A stretch of DNA of 64,000 nucleotides from an uncultured Acinetobacter sp. (GTDB lineage: Bacteria > Pseudomonadota > Gammaproteobacteria > Pseudomonadales > Moraxellaceae): the NCBI RefSeq assembly GCF_947493735.1, contig NZ_CANLSL010000009.1:1-64000 (forward strand), in the 5' to 3' direction. A model generated the notes under the pieces. It saw nothing but the letters and a program-made list of their open reading frames with translations, was not told where the DNA came from and did no database searches. The position numbers and the translations under genes were made by a program. Below, piece by piece: positions 1-6,343 of this stretch; position 1 is the first letter of the stretch, and each line of letters opens with the position of its first letter.

Positions 1-147
1 TTGATTTCGCCCTTGTTTGCCTTTTGATGGCGCATACCATTGCGTAGCAGGATCAAACCAAATGGCAATATTTCCGCAACTCATGAGTGCTCGGTTATAT
101 GCGGGCCAATTGGTTGTGCGGTAGATTTTGTGTGTAGGCTTCGTCAT
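1..147 (-). CDS. IS5-family transposase, N-terminal part (cut by window edge)
   Basis: Reading leftward from an ATG at 147, the frame begins MTKPTHKIYRTTNWPAYNRA and continues with IWFDP and QWYAP. This is the characteristic N-terminus of IS5-family (IS903-like group) DDE transposases, which cut and paste the element. The frame is open to the window edge, so only about 49 codons are seen and intactness is unknown. An IS terminal repeat lies just upstream (184-201), as expected for this family. The element abuts the stop codon of the cold-shock gene at 206. Confidence 0.75.
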   Translation of the reverse strand, partial: MTKPTHKIYRTTNWPAYNRALMSCGNIAIWFDPATQWYAPSKGKQGRNQ

Positions 148-183
148 TTGAAAATTATATCGCTGAAAAACCCTTTACTGATA

Positions 184-201
184 GGTTTGTGCAACAAAGC
201 C
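184..201 (-). repeat. Terminal inverted repeat of the IS5-family element
   Basis: Read on the minus strand this 18-mer is GGCTTTGTTGCACAAACC, typical of IS903-group IS5 elements. It marks the right boundary of an insertion sequence that extends off the left of the window. The other end and the target duplication are out of view. Confidence 0.7.
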
Positions 202-205
202 CTGC

Positions 206-421
206 TTATACAGCAACAATATTGACCGCATTCGGTCCTTTTTGACCTTGAGCAATACTAAATTCAACCTGTTGGCCTTCGAATAAGGTTTTAAAACCTG
301 AGTTGGCAATTTCACTGAAGTGCGCAAAAACATCTGGACCTGATTCTTGTTGAATAAAACCAAAACCTTTAGTTTCATTGAACCACTTAACGGTACCTTT
401 AACAACATTTGAGTTTGACAT
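206..421 (-). CDS. CspA-family cold-shock protein
   Basis: 71-aa single-domain cold-shock protein. It has the two nucleic-acid-binding motifs of the family: KGFGFI (RNP1, about residues 18-23) and VFAHF (RNP2, about 31-35), plus the usual start VKGTVKWFN. Such proteins bind single-stranded RNA and DNA and melt RNA secondary structure in the cytoplasm. Length is normal and the frame is intact. It lies between an IS end (201) and the remains of a Tn7-like element, so it is probably cargo of the older element and not the core chromosomal copy. About 400 bases of AT-rich non-coding DNA precede it, which could include a long cold-responsive leader, though nothing specific is recognised. Confidence 0.9.
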   Translation of the reverse strand: MSNSNVVKGTVKWFNETKGFGFIQQESGPDVFAHFSEIANSGFKTLFEGQQVEFSIAQGQKGPNAVNIVAV

Positions 422-826
422 AATAAATCCTACTGATTTTTTAATAATTTTTAGTCATTTTATTGACTGCATATAACTTTGAAAATAATAAAGAATGAAA
501 CTTAAAATCTGAAAAAAACGAAGAATTATAAATAAAACGACGATACTTAAGAGAGATTTAATCAAACAAGACTTTTTTCTAGTTGAGTTAACTATACCCT
601 AAAAATAGGAATAATCAAGTTTTTTTATATGTATATTTAATTGCCTTATAAAAGATGACTGGATCATGAGTTAGTATATTGTTCTAGTTGACTTTTAATC
701 AATGCTATCGACGATATTGCTACATTGAATCTGAAAAACCAATTTACCGCATTAAAAGGGGGCGAATTCAAGCATGATGTACCTCATTCCAAATATTTAG
801 TTCACCCAATTGAATATGATCTGTGT
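422..826. other. AT-rich non-coding stretch
   Basis: No convincing gene. It holds the upstream region of the cold-shock gene, including a small hairpin (AGTCA...TGACT near 453-468), and the unidentified junction where the older element's tnsA C-terminus is lost (about 760-830). Confidence 0.5.
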
Positions 827-1596
827 TCAAATCTTTAAAAGAAATATTAAGATCAAATATGAAATACCTTTGACATGAGCAAGCAAGTCTCTGATGTCTC
901 TTAACGATTGTCCTAACTCAAGATGGTATTTTTGATCAATGGTTCTCGTTAATTCATTAATTTTTTTAAATTTATGTTTAATGAACATCTCTGAATAAAA
1001 GTGAAGTTTATCTAACCTATCTTTTTCACTTAGTACCATAGAATTTATTGAACTGTATAACCATTTGATGTTCTAGCTAACAGTCTTAGGAACTTGGTAC
1101 TCGGTAAAAATATAAAAAGGTATATTTTGTTGTTTCCAATATTGTCGTTCAATTTCAATTTTTTCTATTGTGCGTGGATCATTGAGCGCATTTGAATATT
1201 TAACTTGGACTACAAATTTAGGTGGTGTTGAATCATTTGTATCGACTAAGAAATCACTTGTCATAATTTGATAGTGTTTGCCAAATCTTGGGTGAGGGAT
1301 TCCAATTGCCTCAGCAATTTTAAAGTTTGCTCGATGTCTAAGGGATATTGTTCTCTAATATCGATAGTAGTGGAATGTCATTCTAATAATAAAAAAGCAG
1401 AAAGTTCCAGATCAGAGAGAAGGTGATGAGTTCTTTGGCTTTTATGTCCAAAAACTCGGTGAGATCGACCTTCTGAACTTACATCTCGAATTGTAAGCCA
1501 AGGCTTATAGCTATTTCCAAAACCCTGTCCTCGTCCTTCTTTAATCCATTTTTGAATTTTGAGTTCATGATTTTGTGTGTTCTTAAAGTTAACCAT
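827..1596 (-). pseudogene. tnsA: Degraded tnsA of an older Tn7-like element
   Basis: Three consecutive fragments align end to end with the intact TnsA encoded at 16469-17254. Examples are GRSHRVFGHKS-RTHHLLSDLELS (about 1395-1480), MTSDF with VKYSNALNDPRTIEKIEIER (about 1130-1264), PKTVS then NIKWLY, and a C-terminal piece containing LELGQSLRD with LLAH. The reading is broken by a TGA where TGG (Trp) is expected (about 1375-1378), a one-base deletion in an A-run near 1320, and an in-frame TAG at about 1076-1078. Homology ends near 850, so the C-terminus is also gone. The likely original start is the ATG at 1596. The gene cannot make a functional endonuclease. Confidence 0.88.
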
Positions 1597-1598
1597 AA

Positions 1599-1646
1599 AA
1601 AAATCCACACATCATGCTGTTTAGAGCATAGCTTGTGTGGATTTTT
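1599..1646. repeat. Inverted repeat upstream of the tnsA pseudogene
   Basis: Arms AAAAATCCACAC (1599-1610) and GTGTGGATTTTT (1635-1646) are perfectly complementary, with further pairing inside (ATGCT/AGCAT). The repeat lies between the tnsA start and the TnsB sites, the same place as a different inverted repeat in the younger element (17261-17295). Confidence 0.7.
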
Positions 1647-1655
1647 GAGCAATGC

Positions 1656-1712
1656 AGTATTACACTTTATTACTCAGTATGAGACTTTATTACTTGGTAT
1701 GATTTTTTATTA
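1656..1712 (-). repeat. Three TnsB-type end repeats of the older element
   Basis: Three 17-bp motifs start at 1656, 1676 and 1696 (exact 20-bp period). On the minus strand they read TAATAAA..NNTCATAC-like. They resemble, but differ from, the repeats of the younger element, sharing the TCATACT core and diverging in the other half. Spacing and distance to the ACA terminus match a Tn7-type right end. Confidence 0.72.
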
Positions 1713-1722
1713 CTCTCATACA

Positions 1723-1727
1723 AGTTC
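1723..1727. repeat. Target-site duplication AGTTC, left copy
   Basis: AGTTC lies exactly between the ACA end of the older element (1722) and the TGT end of the younger element (1728). It is identical to 17379-17383 on the far side of the younger element. Five-bp duplication is the rule for Tn7-family transposition. Confidence 0.93.
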
Positions 1728-1737
1728 TGTAGTCAAA

Positions 1738-1754
1738 CAATTAAATATCATACT
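1738..1754 (+). repeat. TnsB-type left-end site 1
   Basis: CAATTAAATATCATACT, 7 bp inside the TGT terminus; matches the inverted motifs at the right end. Confidence 0.85.
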
Positions 1755-1803
1755 AGATATTATGTAAGATATTGATTTTATTGGATAGAAATTTTTTTCA
1801 AAA

Positions 1804-1820
1804 TAATTGATTATCATACT
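1804..1820 (+). repeat. TnsB-type left-end site 2
   Basis: TAATTGATTATCATACT, same motif with mismatches in the first half. Confidence 0.8.
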
Positions 1821-1858
1821 ATGTTGTAAATCTTTGAAAAACAGTATATGTTAACAAA

Positions 1859-1875
1859 CAATTAATTATCATACT
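1859..1875 (+). repeat. TnsB-type left-end site 3
   Basis: CAATTAATTATCATACT, identical to two of the right-end sites. Three separated sites at the left end is the Tn7 pattern. Confidence 0.85.
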
Positions 1876-1923
1876 GAACAACTTTTCCCACTTGTTTGTA
1901 AATTGATATAGCTAAAATTAATT

Positions 1924-2103
1924 AGGGCGTGTCCTCAATTTAACTTACAGTGAATAATATTATAAGGTAAATAAAGCATAAATTTAAAATTGCGTGCCAG
2001 CTTTTCATAGTGTGTTGCTATACTGCGAGAGTGCTTTAATCAAGCGAACATATTTTCAACTAAATGGAGTAATTTATAAAGGGATCTGTCAAACTACGGG
2101 TTA
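1924..2103 (-). pseudogene. 3' remnant of an IS5-family (IS427-like) transposase
   Basis: On the minus strand the sequence encodes FDRSLYKLLHLVENMFA, a stop, LKHSRSIAT.YEKLARNF and a short tail. This is the typical C-terminus of IS5-family transposases (HLVENxFARLK...IATRYxKxARNF). The Arg of MFARLK has become TGA. The sequence AGGGCGTGTCCTCAATTT at 1924-1941 looks like the IS terminal repeat. Only the 3' end remains, just inside the left end of the Tn7-like element. Confidence 0.72.
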
Positions 2104-2112
2104 GGTTGTTTC

Positions 2113-2409
2113 GTGTTTTTTCTTCTAGGAATAACCGATTTCATGTCATGCTTTACCTCTGATTATCTACAAATCGTACTCTTTGTCAGTTATAAAATAT
2201 TCTGCTTATTCAAACACTTCTATCAAGTCGTTTGCAATTTTAACACTCATAGTAGGAATATTATTGGTTCTGCGTCAGAAGCCCTATTAGAGGCGGAAAT
2301 TGATAAGTTAAAACCTGTTATTAGCCATAAAGATGAAATGATAAAAATGCTTAAGCATGAAAATGATATTTTGAACCTACTTGTGAAAACCCAAAGACGA
2401 AATAGATAA
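2113..2409 (+). CDS. Hypothetical protein, probably a gene fragment ending in a coiled coil
   Basis: 98-codon open frame that follows the IS remnant directly. The first half (about residues 1-52) is Phe/Cys-rich and does not look like a normal protein. The last 45 residues (from SASEALLEAEIDKL to the end) are polar with a heptad pattern, like the C-terminal coil of small repressors. I suspect the 3' end of a truncated gene fused by chance to an upstream frame. No family is recognised, and translation is doubtful. Confidence 0.3.
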   Translation: MFFLLGITDFMSCFTSDYLQIVLFVSYKIFCLFKHFYQVVCNFNTHSRNIIGSASEALLEAEIDKLKPVISHKDEMIKMLKHENDILNLLVKTQRRNR

Positions 2410-2424
2410 TCAAAGAAAATTTAG

Positions 2425-2453
2425 GCTGATAACCGAATTTCAAGGCTATCAGC
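2425..2453. terminator. Hairpin between convergent genes
   Basis: GCTGATAACC / GGCTATCAGC form a stem with one mismatch. There is no clear T-tract. It lies between the fragment ending at 2409 and the metallopeptidase gene ending at 2489. Confidence 0.45.
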
Positions 2454-2488
2454 TTAATTGGAAGTTTGAAGTTTTATTGATGTAATTT

Positions 2489-3613
2489 TTATAGGATTTT
2501 TAACTTAATTTTTGGAGCACTATTTTCTGATAAAAAACCACTGGGCAAAGATAATAAAGCCTCAATACGTTTAGGCGGTAAAAACACTTTATCAATAATA
2601 CTTTTCCTACTAAACCCACCATCTTCTAATAACATCTCAAATACCTTGGCAAATAAAGTAGGTTGCTCGCCAATTAATTCATCATCCAGTGGCTCATGCT
2701 TTCGCCACTTTCTATAACTTATTGTTTTATAAAATTTTATATACTCATCTTCAGTGATTAGTTCAAGGTCAAGAGCTTTTCTCAAAATTGCTTGAATGGA
2801 GATTAACCACTTCATTTTTAATTGGATAAACTTTTCTAAAGTTGGATAATATAATTCATCAATAGCAATATCTGATGGATAGAGCAACTCATTAGCGAAC
2901 CTATGAGCTTGGTTCTCTATTTTTTTATAAATTTCCTTTTTGTTATAATCTTCTATAGGAATAGCTTTGTGCATAATTAAATGTCCAATCTCATGCGCCA
3001 AATCAAAACGGCTTCTAACAGCAGGTGTATCTTTTATAATAAATACGAAAGGTACATCATTATACCAAGCTGATACCCCATCCATTTGTTCGCTTGCATC
3101 TGTGCCTAATTCATCTTTAACAACAACGATACCGTTACTTTCTGCTACACCAATCAGATTATCAATTGGTTCATTTCCTAAACCCCAAAGTCTACGACAT
3201 TCTTTGGCTAGTTCATCAATTTTATTATTATCGAGTGCATGCCATTCACTTAAAGTTAAAGACTTAGGTAACTTCGTTTCGGGGAAACCTACCCACTCAG
3301 AGAGTATTTGATAAATTTCAGCAGAAAAAACAAGTTTAGATTTAGCGATATTACGAGCTAATTTAGTTGTTGAGGCATTAGAACGATAAAATTCTACGGT
3401 CTGTAGAATTGCTTTAGGTTTGCTTTGAAACCATTCAATATTAACCTTTAATATCTCACTCATTTTTAGTAAAACATCAGGTCTTGGTGTGAAATTTGGG
3501 TCGTTAATCCATCTTGTTACAGTTGAACGATTAACATCCATTAAGTTTGCAAAAGCTACATTGGTGAAGCCTTGGGATTCCAAGGCTAACAATAAACGAT
3601 TACCATTAAACAT
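2489..3613 (-). CDS. XRE-family regulator with ImmA/IrrE-type metallopeptidase domain
   Basis: 374 aa. The N-terminal helix-turn-helix (about residues 5-60: FANLMDVNRSTVTRWI) is of XRE type. The middle carries HEIGH (207-211), a zinc HExxH site, followed by NQAHRFANELLYP (about 234-246), which supplies the third-ligand region typical of the ImmA/IrrE (M78) family. In ImmA of ICEBs1 and IrrE of Deinococcus such proteins cleave or inactivate a repressor to derepress mobile-element or stress genes. The gene follows an unknown 239-aa gene on the same strand with a 22-bp gap, so the two are probably one transcript. The substrate is not evident; the partner is one candidate. Confidence 0.85.
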   Translation of the reverse strand: MFNGNRLLLALESQGFTNVAFANLMDVNRSTVTRWINDPNFTPRPDVLLKMSEILKVNIEWFQSKPKAILQTVEFYRSNASTTKLARNIAKSKLVFSAEIYQILSEWVGFPETKLPKSLTLSEWHALDNNKIDELAKECRRLWGLGNEPIDNLIGVAESNGIVVVKDELGTDASEQMDGVSAWYNDVPFVFIIKDTPAVRSRFDLAHEIGHLIMHKAIPIEDYNKKEIYKKIENQAHRFANELLYPSDIAIDELYYPTLEKFIQLKMKWLISIQAILRKALDLELITEDEYIKFYKTISYRKWRKHEPLDDELIGEQPTLFAKVFEMLLEDGGFSRKSIIDKVFLPPKRIEALLSLPSGFLSENSAPKIKLKIL

Positions 3614-3635
3614 ATATTACCCCATTCATGCTAAA

Positions 3636-4355
3636 TCAGCTTGAGGAGGCTTTTTTATTCCCCTCCACTATACTTTCCTCAAGAACTTTCTTGAGTTTAA
3701 GAACAAGGGTATCGTTCGCCTTTTTCTTATGTATAGTTATCGATTTAGACTGTTTATAAGCAAAAATATCAGCAAAAGGAATGGATTCCATAATTACTTT
3801 ACCATTACTTGTCGGTATATCAATACTACACTCAATATCGGAAATATCAGATGCAGTATTTTTGCCAAATACCCCTATAAGTAAAAATATTTTACTCAAC
3901 ATCTCAGAGATATTGGATTCTGCTATTAACTCTTCCTTGAACAAGTCATTGCTTTCTGTGAGTTCAAGTATTGTATTGCCTTGAGCAAGAAGCTGCTTGT
4001 ACTTTGAAGATAAAGACGTACCACAACCTTTTCGATAAACAGCAATATTAAAACCTTTTGTTGATATGGTTTCAACTATATTTTTGCCACTACCTACTTC
4101 GCTAATTAATAACTGGTTTTTATCAGCCGCTGCCACTAAAGCAGTAACAGCACTTCTTTGAATTTCATCTGCAATAAAAAGCTTTTTTTGATTAGGGATA
4201 TTAGCAAACTTCCCTTCAGCATACAGTTCATCCTGCACAAGCAAACTTCGTAAATGCGTATCGAAGTTCCTGAAGAACTTTATCCCCAGTACCTGTAATA
4301 AATTTTCAATTAATTCATTTCTTAATTCTTCCGTCATCGAGTAACACCGATTCAT
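3636..4355 (-). CDS. Unknown protein paired with the XRE/ImmA peptidase
   Basis: 239 aa, no signal peptide and no obvious membrane segment. No family or catalytic motif is recognised. The sequence has LLISEVGSGKN (about 83-93), which superficially resembles a P-loop but lacks the GxxxxGK[ST] pattern, and RKGCGTSLSSKYKQL (about 108-122), a basic stretch. The C-terminus is Lys-rich. It is the promoter-proximal gene of a two-gene unit with the metallopeptidase at 2489-3613, and diverges from the small gene at 4553. It could be a toxin, a sensor or the peptidase substrate; the sequence does not decide. Confidence 0.7.
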   Translation of the reverse strand: MNRCYSMTEELRNELIENLLQVLGIKFFRNFDTHLRSLLVQDELYAEGKFANIPNQKKLFIADEIQRSAVTALVAAADKNQLLISEVGSGKNIVETISTKGFNIAVYRKGCGTSLSSKYKQLLAQGNTILELTESNDLFKEELIAESNISEMLSKIFLLIGVFGKNTASDISDIECSIDIPTSNGKVIMESIPFADIFAYKQSKSITIHKKKANDTLVLKLKKVLEESIVEGNKKASSS

Positions 4356-4457
4356 TTGTTCGATTTTTATTATTATATAGTTTAAAAATTAGAAAAACAA
4401 TATAATTTGTTGCGTTAAATATTTGACTTTAGAATCTGAATATGAAAAAATGCACCC

Positions 4458-4487
4458 ATTAGTCAATATTTTGTTACATCGACTAAT
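4458..4487. promoter_or_regulatory. Inverted repeat in a divergent promoter region (possible operator)
   Basis: ATTAGTC (4458-4464) and GACTAAT (4481-4487) are perfect inverted arms separated by 16 bp. They lie in the 197-bp region between the divergent genes at 4355 and 4553. This is a plausible site for the XRE-domain protein encoded nearby, inferred from position only. Confidence 0.4.
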
Positions 4488-4552
4488 AGGTATAACAAAT
4501 AGGTTGTTATGCTTAATTTATGACTTGAGCCAACCCTTTAAGGAGGTAAAAA

Positions 4553-4756
4553 ATGGCTTATCGTAGTGCAATCACAGGTCGTTATGTCAGCAAAGCTACT
4601 TATGCTAGACATCCGAAGACAACCGTAAAAGAGAGTAAGAGTAGTGGTGCAAGTAAAGGTAACAAAACTGTCAACCGTTCTGCAATAACGGGACAGTTTG
4701 TTACAGATACTTATGCTGCTAGTCATCCTAAAACGACTTTGACCGAGAAAGTTTAG
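4553..4756 (+). CDS. Small RSAxTG-repeat protein
   Basis: 67 aa made of two copies of one motif: RSAITGRYVSKATYARHPKT (residues 4-23) and RSAITGQFV followed by HPKTTLTE (about 44-65), joined by a Ser/Lys-rich linker. Short proteins with this repeat recur in many bacteria and are often near defence or mobile genes; their function is not established to my knowledge. The ribosome-binding site AAGGAGGT, 6 bp before the ATG, is a perfect anti-SD complement, so strong translation is expected. A hairpin terminator follows at 4776-4811, giving a monocistronic unit. Confidence 0.8.
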   Translation: MAYRSAITGRYVSKATYARHPKTTVKESKSSGASKGNKTVNRSAITGQFVTDTYAASHPKTTLTEKV

Positions 4757-4775
4757 GAAATAGTTTAGCAGTGAG

Positions 4776-4811
4776 AAGTGCGGTGTATTTTAATATGCCG
4801 CACTTTTTTAG
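4776..4811 (+). terminator. Rho-independent terminator
   Basis: AAGTGCGG / CCGCACTT stem followed by T-run, 20 bp after the small repeat-protein gene. Confidence 0.8.
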
Positions 4812-4870
4812 TAAATGATAACTTTGTGAAGTTTTATAAAATTAGAAAAACTGATTGATTGGAGAAATAA

Positions 4871-5101
4871 ATGGCAAATCATGCTCGTTGTCCCGAATGT
4901 GGCAACAAACTTAAATCTTATTATTATTATTATTGTGGACGTTGTGGTAATCAAGATATAACGGATTGGTCAATGACATTCGTTGGTATAGGAATTGTCC
5001 TTGTAGTAGCAATATTGTGGCTGATTTTTGTTAAGAATCAGTTTTGCTCATCTTCTATATTACAGATGGTGGTTACCAACTTTGGTCTAAGTTGTAATTA
5101 A
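4871..5101 (+). CDS. Zinc-ribbon, single-pass membrane protein (unknown function)
   Basis: 76 aa. Two CxxC pairs (CPEC at 8-11, CGRC at 22-25) form a short zinc ribbon, with a run of five tyrosines between them. A hydrophobic helix follows (about residues 36-54: FVGIGIVLVVAILWLIFV). GGAG lies about 8 bp before the ATG. The last 20 residues look unconstrained, so the frame may be altered near its 3' end. It lies between the repeat-protein gene and, convergently, the restriction genes; no role can be assigned. Confidence 0.6.
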   Translation: MANHARCPECGNKLKSYYYYYCGRCGNQDITDWSMTFVGIGIVLVVAILWLIFVKNQFCSSSILQMVVTNFGLSCN

Positions 5102-5119
5102 TTCATGGTTAGATTTATC

Positions 5120-6343
5120 TTAGGCAGTTAAATTAGTGACGTTATCCACAATGACAGATAGCTGCCTAATTTTATCCATATTAGTCCAAGCCTTATTATT
5201 CATCAAATACTTTGTATCAACTAAAATCGTATAAATTCTTTTATAGTCATAAGCATCATCAACCCAATCGGCTACCGCCCAACCACTACAATGATAGACT
5301 GACATTTCGTTTTTTTTTGCATTGAAAGGCAAAATAAATACATTTCTCACGCTATCAAAATCAAAGTGACTATCAATATATTGAGCATAAGTAATCTGTT
5401 TGGCTATCGATGACATATTGGGCAAATCGTCATTCTTATGGGTAATACCGTAGCGATAATATTTGGCATCAATCACATATAGGCTGTTGTCGTCACGATT
5501 TATCATAATCGTATCGGGCAATAATGGATTGGTCTTTTTAACTCCACCATCAATCAAGTCCCATGTCGCTTTGGGAAAATAGCGAGCCTTATTATCACCT
5601 TTCTCTGTGCCGAAGGTTTTTTCAATGAGATTTTCCCAAACTTTTTCAAATCGCCGTGTACCGAAGGCAAAATGTTGCGGGTTTTGGTTGTTTTCATCGG
5701 TGCTTTCAAGCACGTTTATCATGCTTTGAAATAGCTGTTTGTCCATGTCTTTATTAGCTTTGTGCAGCTTGTCTCGCAAAATAGCGATAAATTGCGTTTT
5801 ACGAAGCGTACTGGTGGGTTTGGCAGGGGTAGATAACCCATAGTACCACCCAAGTTTGGCAAAGCTCTCATACACGCAGTGCTTGCTGATTTCAGTCATG
5901 ATGTGTTCGTCATTGTTATGGTGCAGACGAGTTTGTAGATTGAGATAGATTGCTCCGTTGTCTTGAATGACAGGCTTTTCTTTTTTGACGGTTCTGCCCC
6001 AATTGACTTTGCCATTGGCTCGGCTAGCATATATGGTTTCACGTTCGGTGTAATAGCCATTGCTCAAATAATCTTGGATGACGAAGCGATAGGACTGAAT
6101 GGGAAAGCCATGTTTCTCATCTTCCGTCAAATAAGCCACACCAATATTTTGCATTTCACGTTGATAGTCTGATAGCACGCTGATAAGACACAGCACATCT
6201 TCATTAGAGGTGTAGTCGTAGCCATAGGGAAAGATGATATAAGGGCGGTGATGGTTTAAGGCGTTATCAAAATCAAAACGAACACCGACAAAGTCTTCAC
6301 GTTCTGTGGCATGGCTACAGTAGGGCAATAAATCAGATTTCAT
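5120..6343 (-). CDS. LlaJI-family restriction endonuclease (McrC-like subunit)
   Basis: 407 aa. The C-terminal half has a PD-(D/E)xK nuclease core: PDTIMINRD, then a strand ending VIDAKYYRYG (about residues 278-302). This architecture and its pairing with an McrB-like ATPase match the second restriction subunit of LlaJI. The protein is expected to cut DNA in complex with the McrB-like partner. Its start overlaps the 3' end of the upstream ATPase gene by 11 bp, which indicates translational coupling. It is the last gene of the methyltransferase-ATPase-nuclease operon. Confidence 0.8.
   Translation of the reverse strand: MKSDLLPYCSHATEREDFVGVRFDFDNALNHHRPYIIFPYGYDYTSNEDVLCLISVLSDYQREMQNIGVAYLTEDEKHGFPIQSYRFVIQDYLSNGYYTERETIYASRANGKVNWGRTVKKEKPVIQDNGAIYLNLQTRLHHNNDEHIMTEISKHCVYESFAKLGWYYGLSTPAKPTSTLRKTQFIAILRDKLHKANKDMDKQLFQSMINVLESTDENNQNPQHFAFGTRRFEKVWENLIEKTFGTEKGDNKARYFPKATWDLIDGGVKKTNPLLPDTIMINRDDNSLYVIDAKYYRYGITHKNDDLPNMSSIAKQITYAQYIDSHFDFDSVRNVFILPFNAKKNEMSVYHCSGWAVADWVDDAYDYKRIYTILVDTKYLMNNKAWTNMDKIRQLSVIVDNVTNLTA

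Larger units (their letters stand above)
1..1722. mobile_element. Right-end remnant of an older Tn7-like element
   Basis: The segment ends in ACA at 1720-1722, 10 bp after the last of three 20-bp-spaced TnsB-like sites (1656, 1676, 1696), the same geometry as the right end of the intact element (ACA at 17376-17378, last site ending 17368). It is followed at once by the attTn7 duplication AGTTC. Only the tnsA pseudogene remains of the transposition genes. The cold-shock gene and IS probably belong to its interior, but the left end lies outside the window, so that boundary is inferred. Confidence 0.75.

Noticed and set aside
2967..3311. Open frame on the plus strand inside the XRE/ImmA gene
   Set aside because: Antisense to a gene with clear HTH and HExxH motifs; no ribosome site and Ser/Leu-rich shadow composition.
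3636..4355. ATPase based on SEVGSGKN
   Set aside because: Lacks the GxxxxGK[S/T] spacing and any Walker B.
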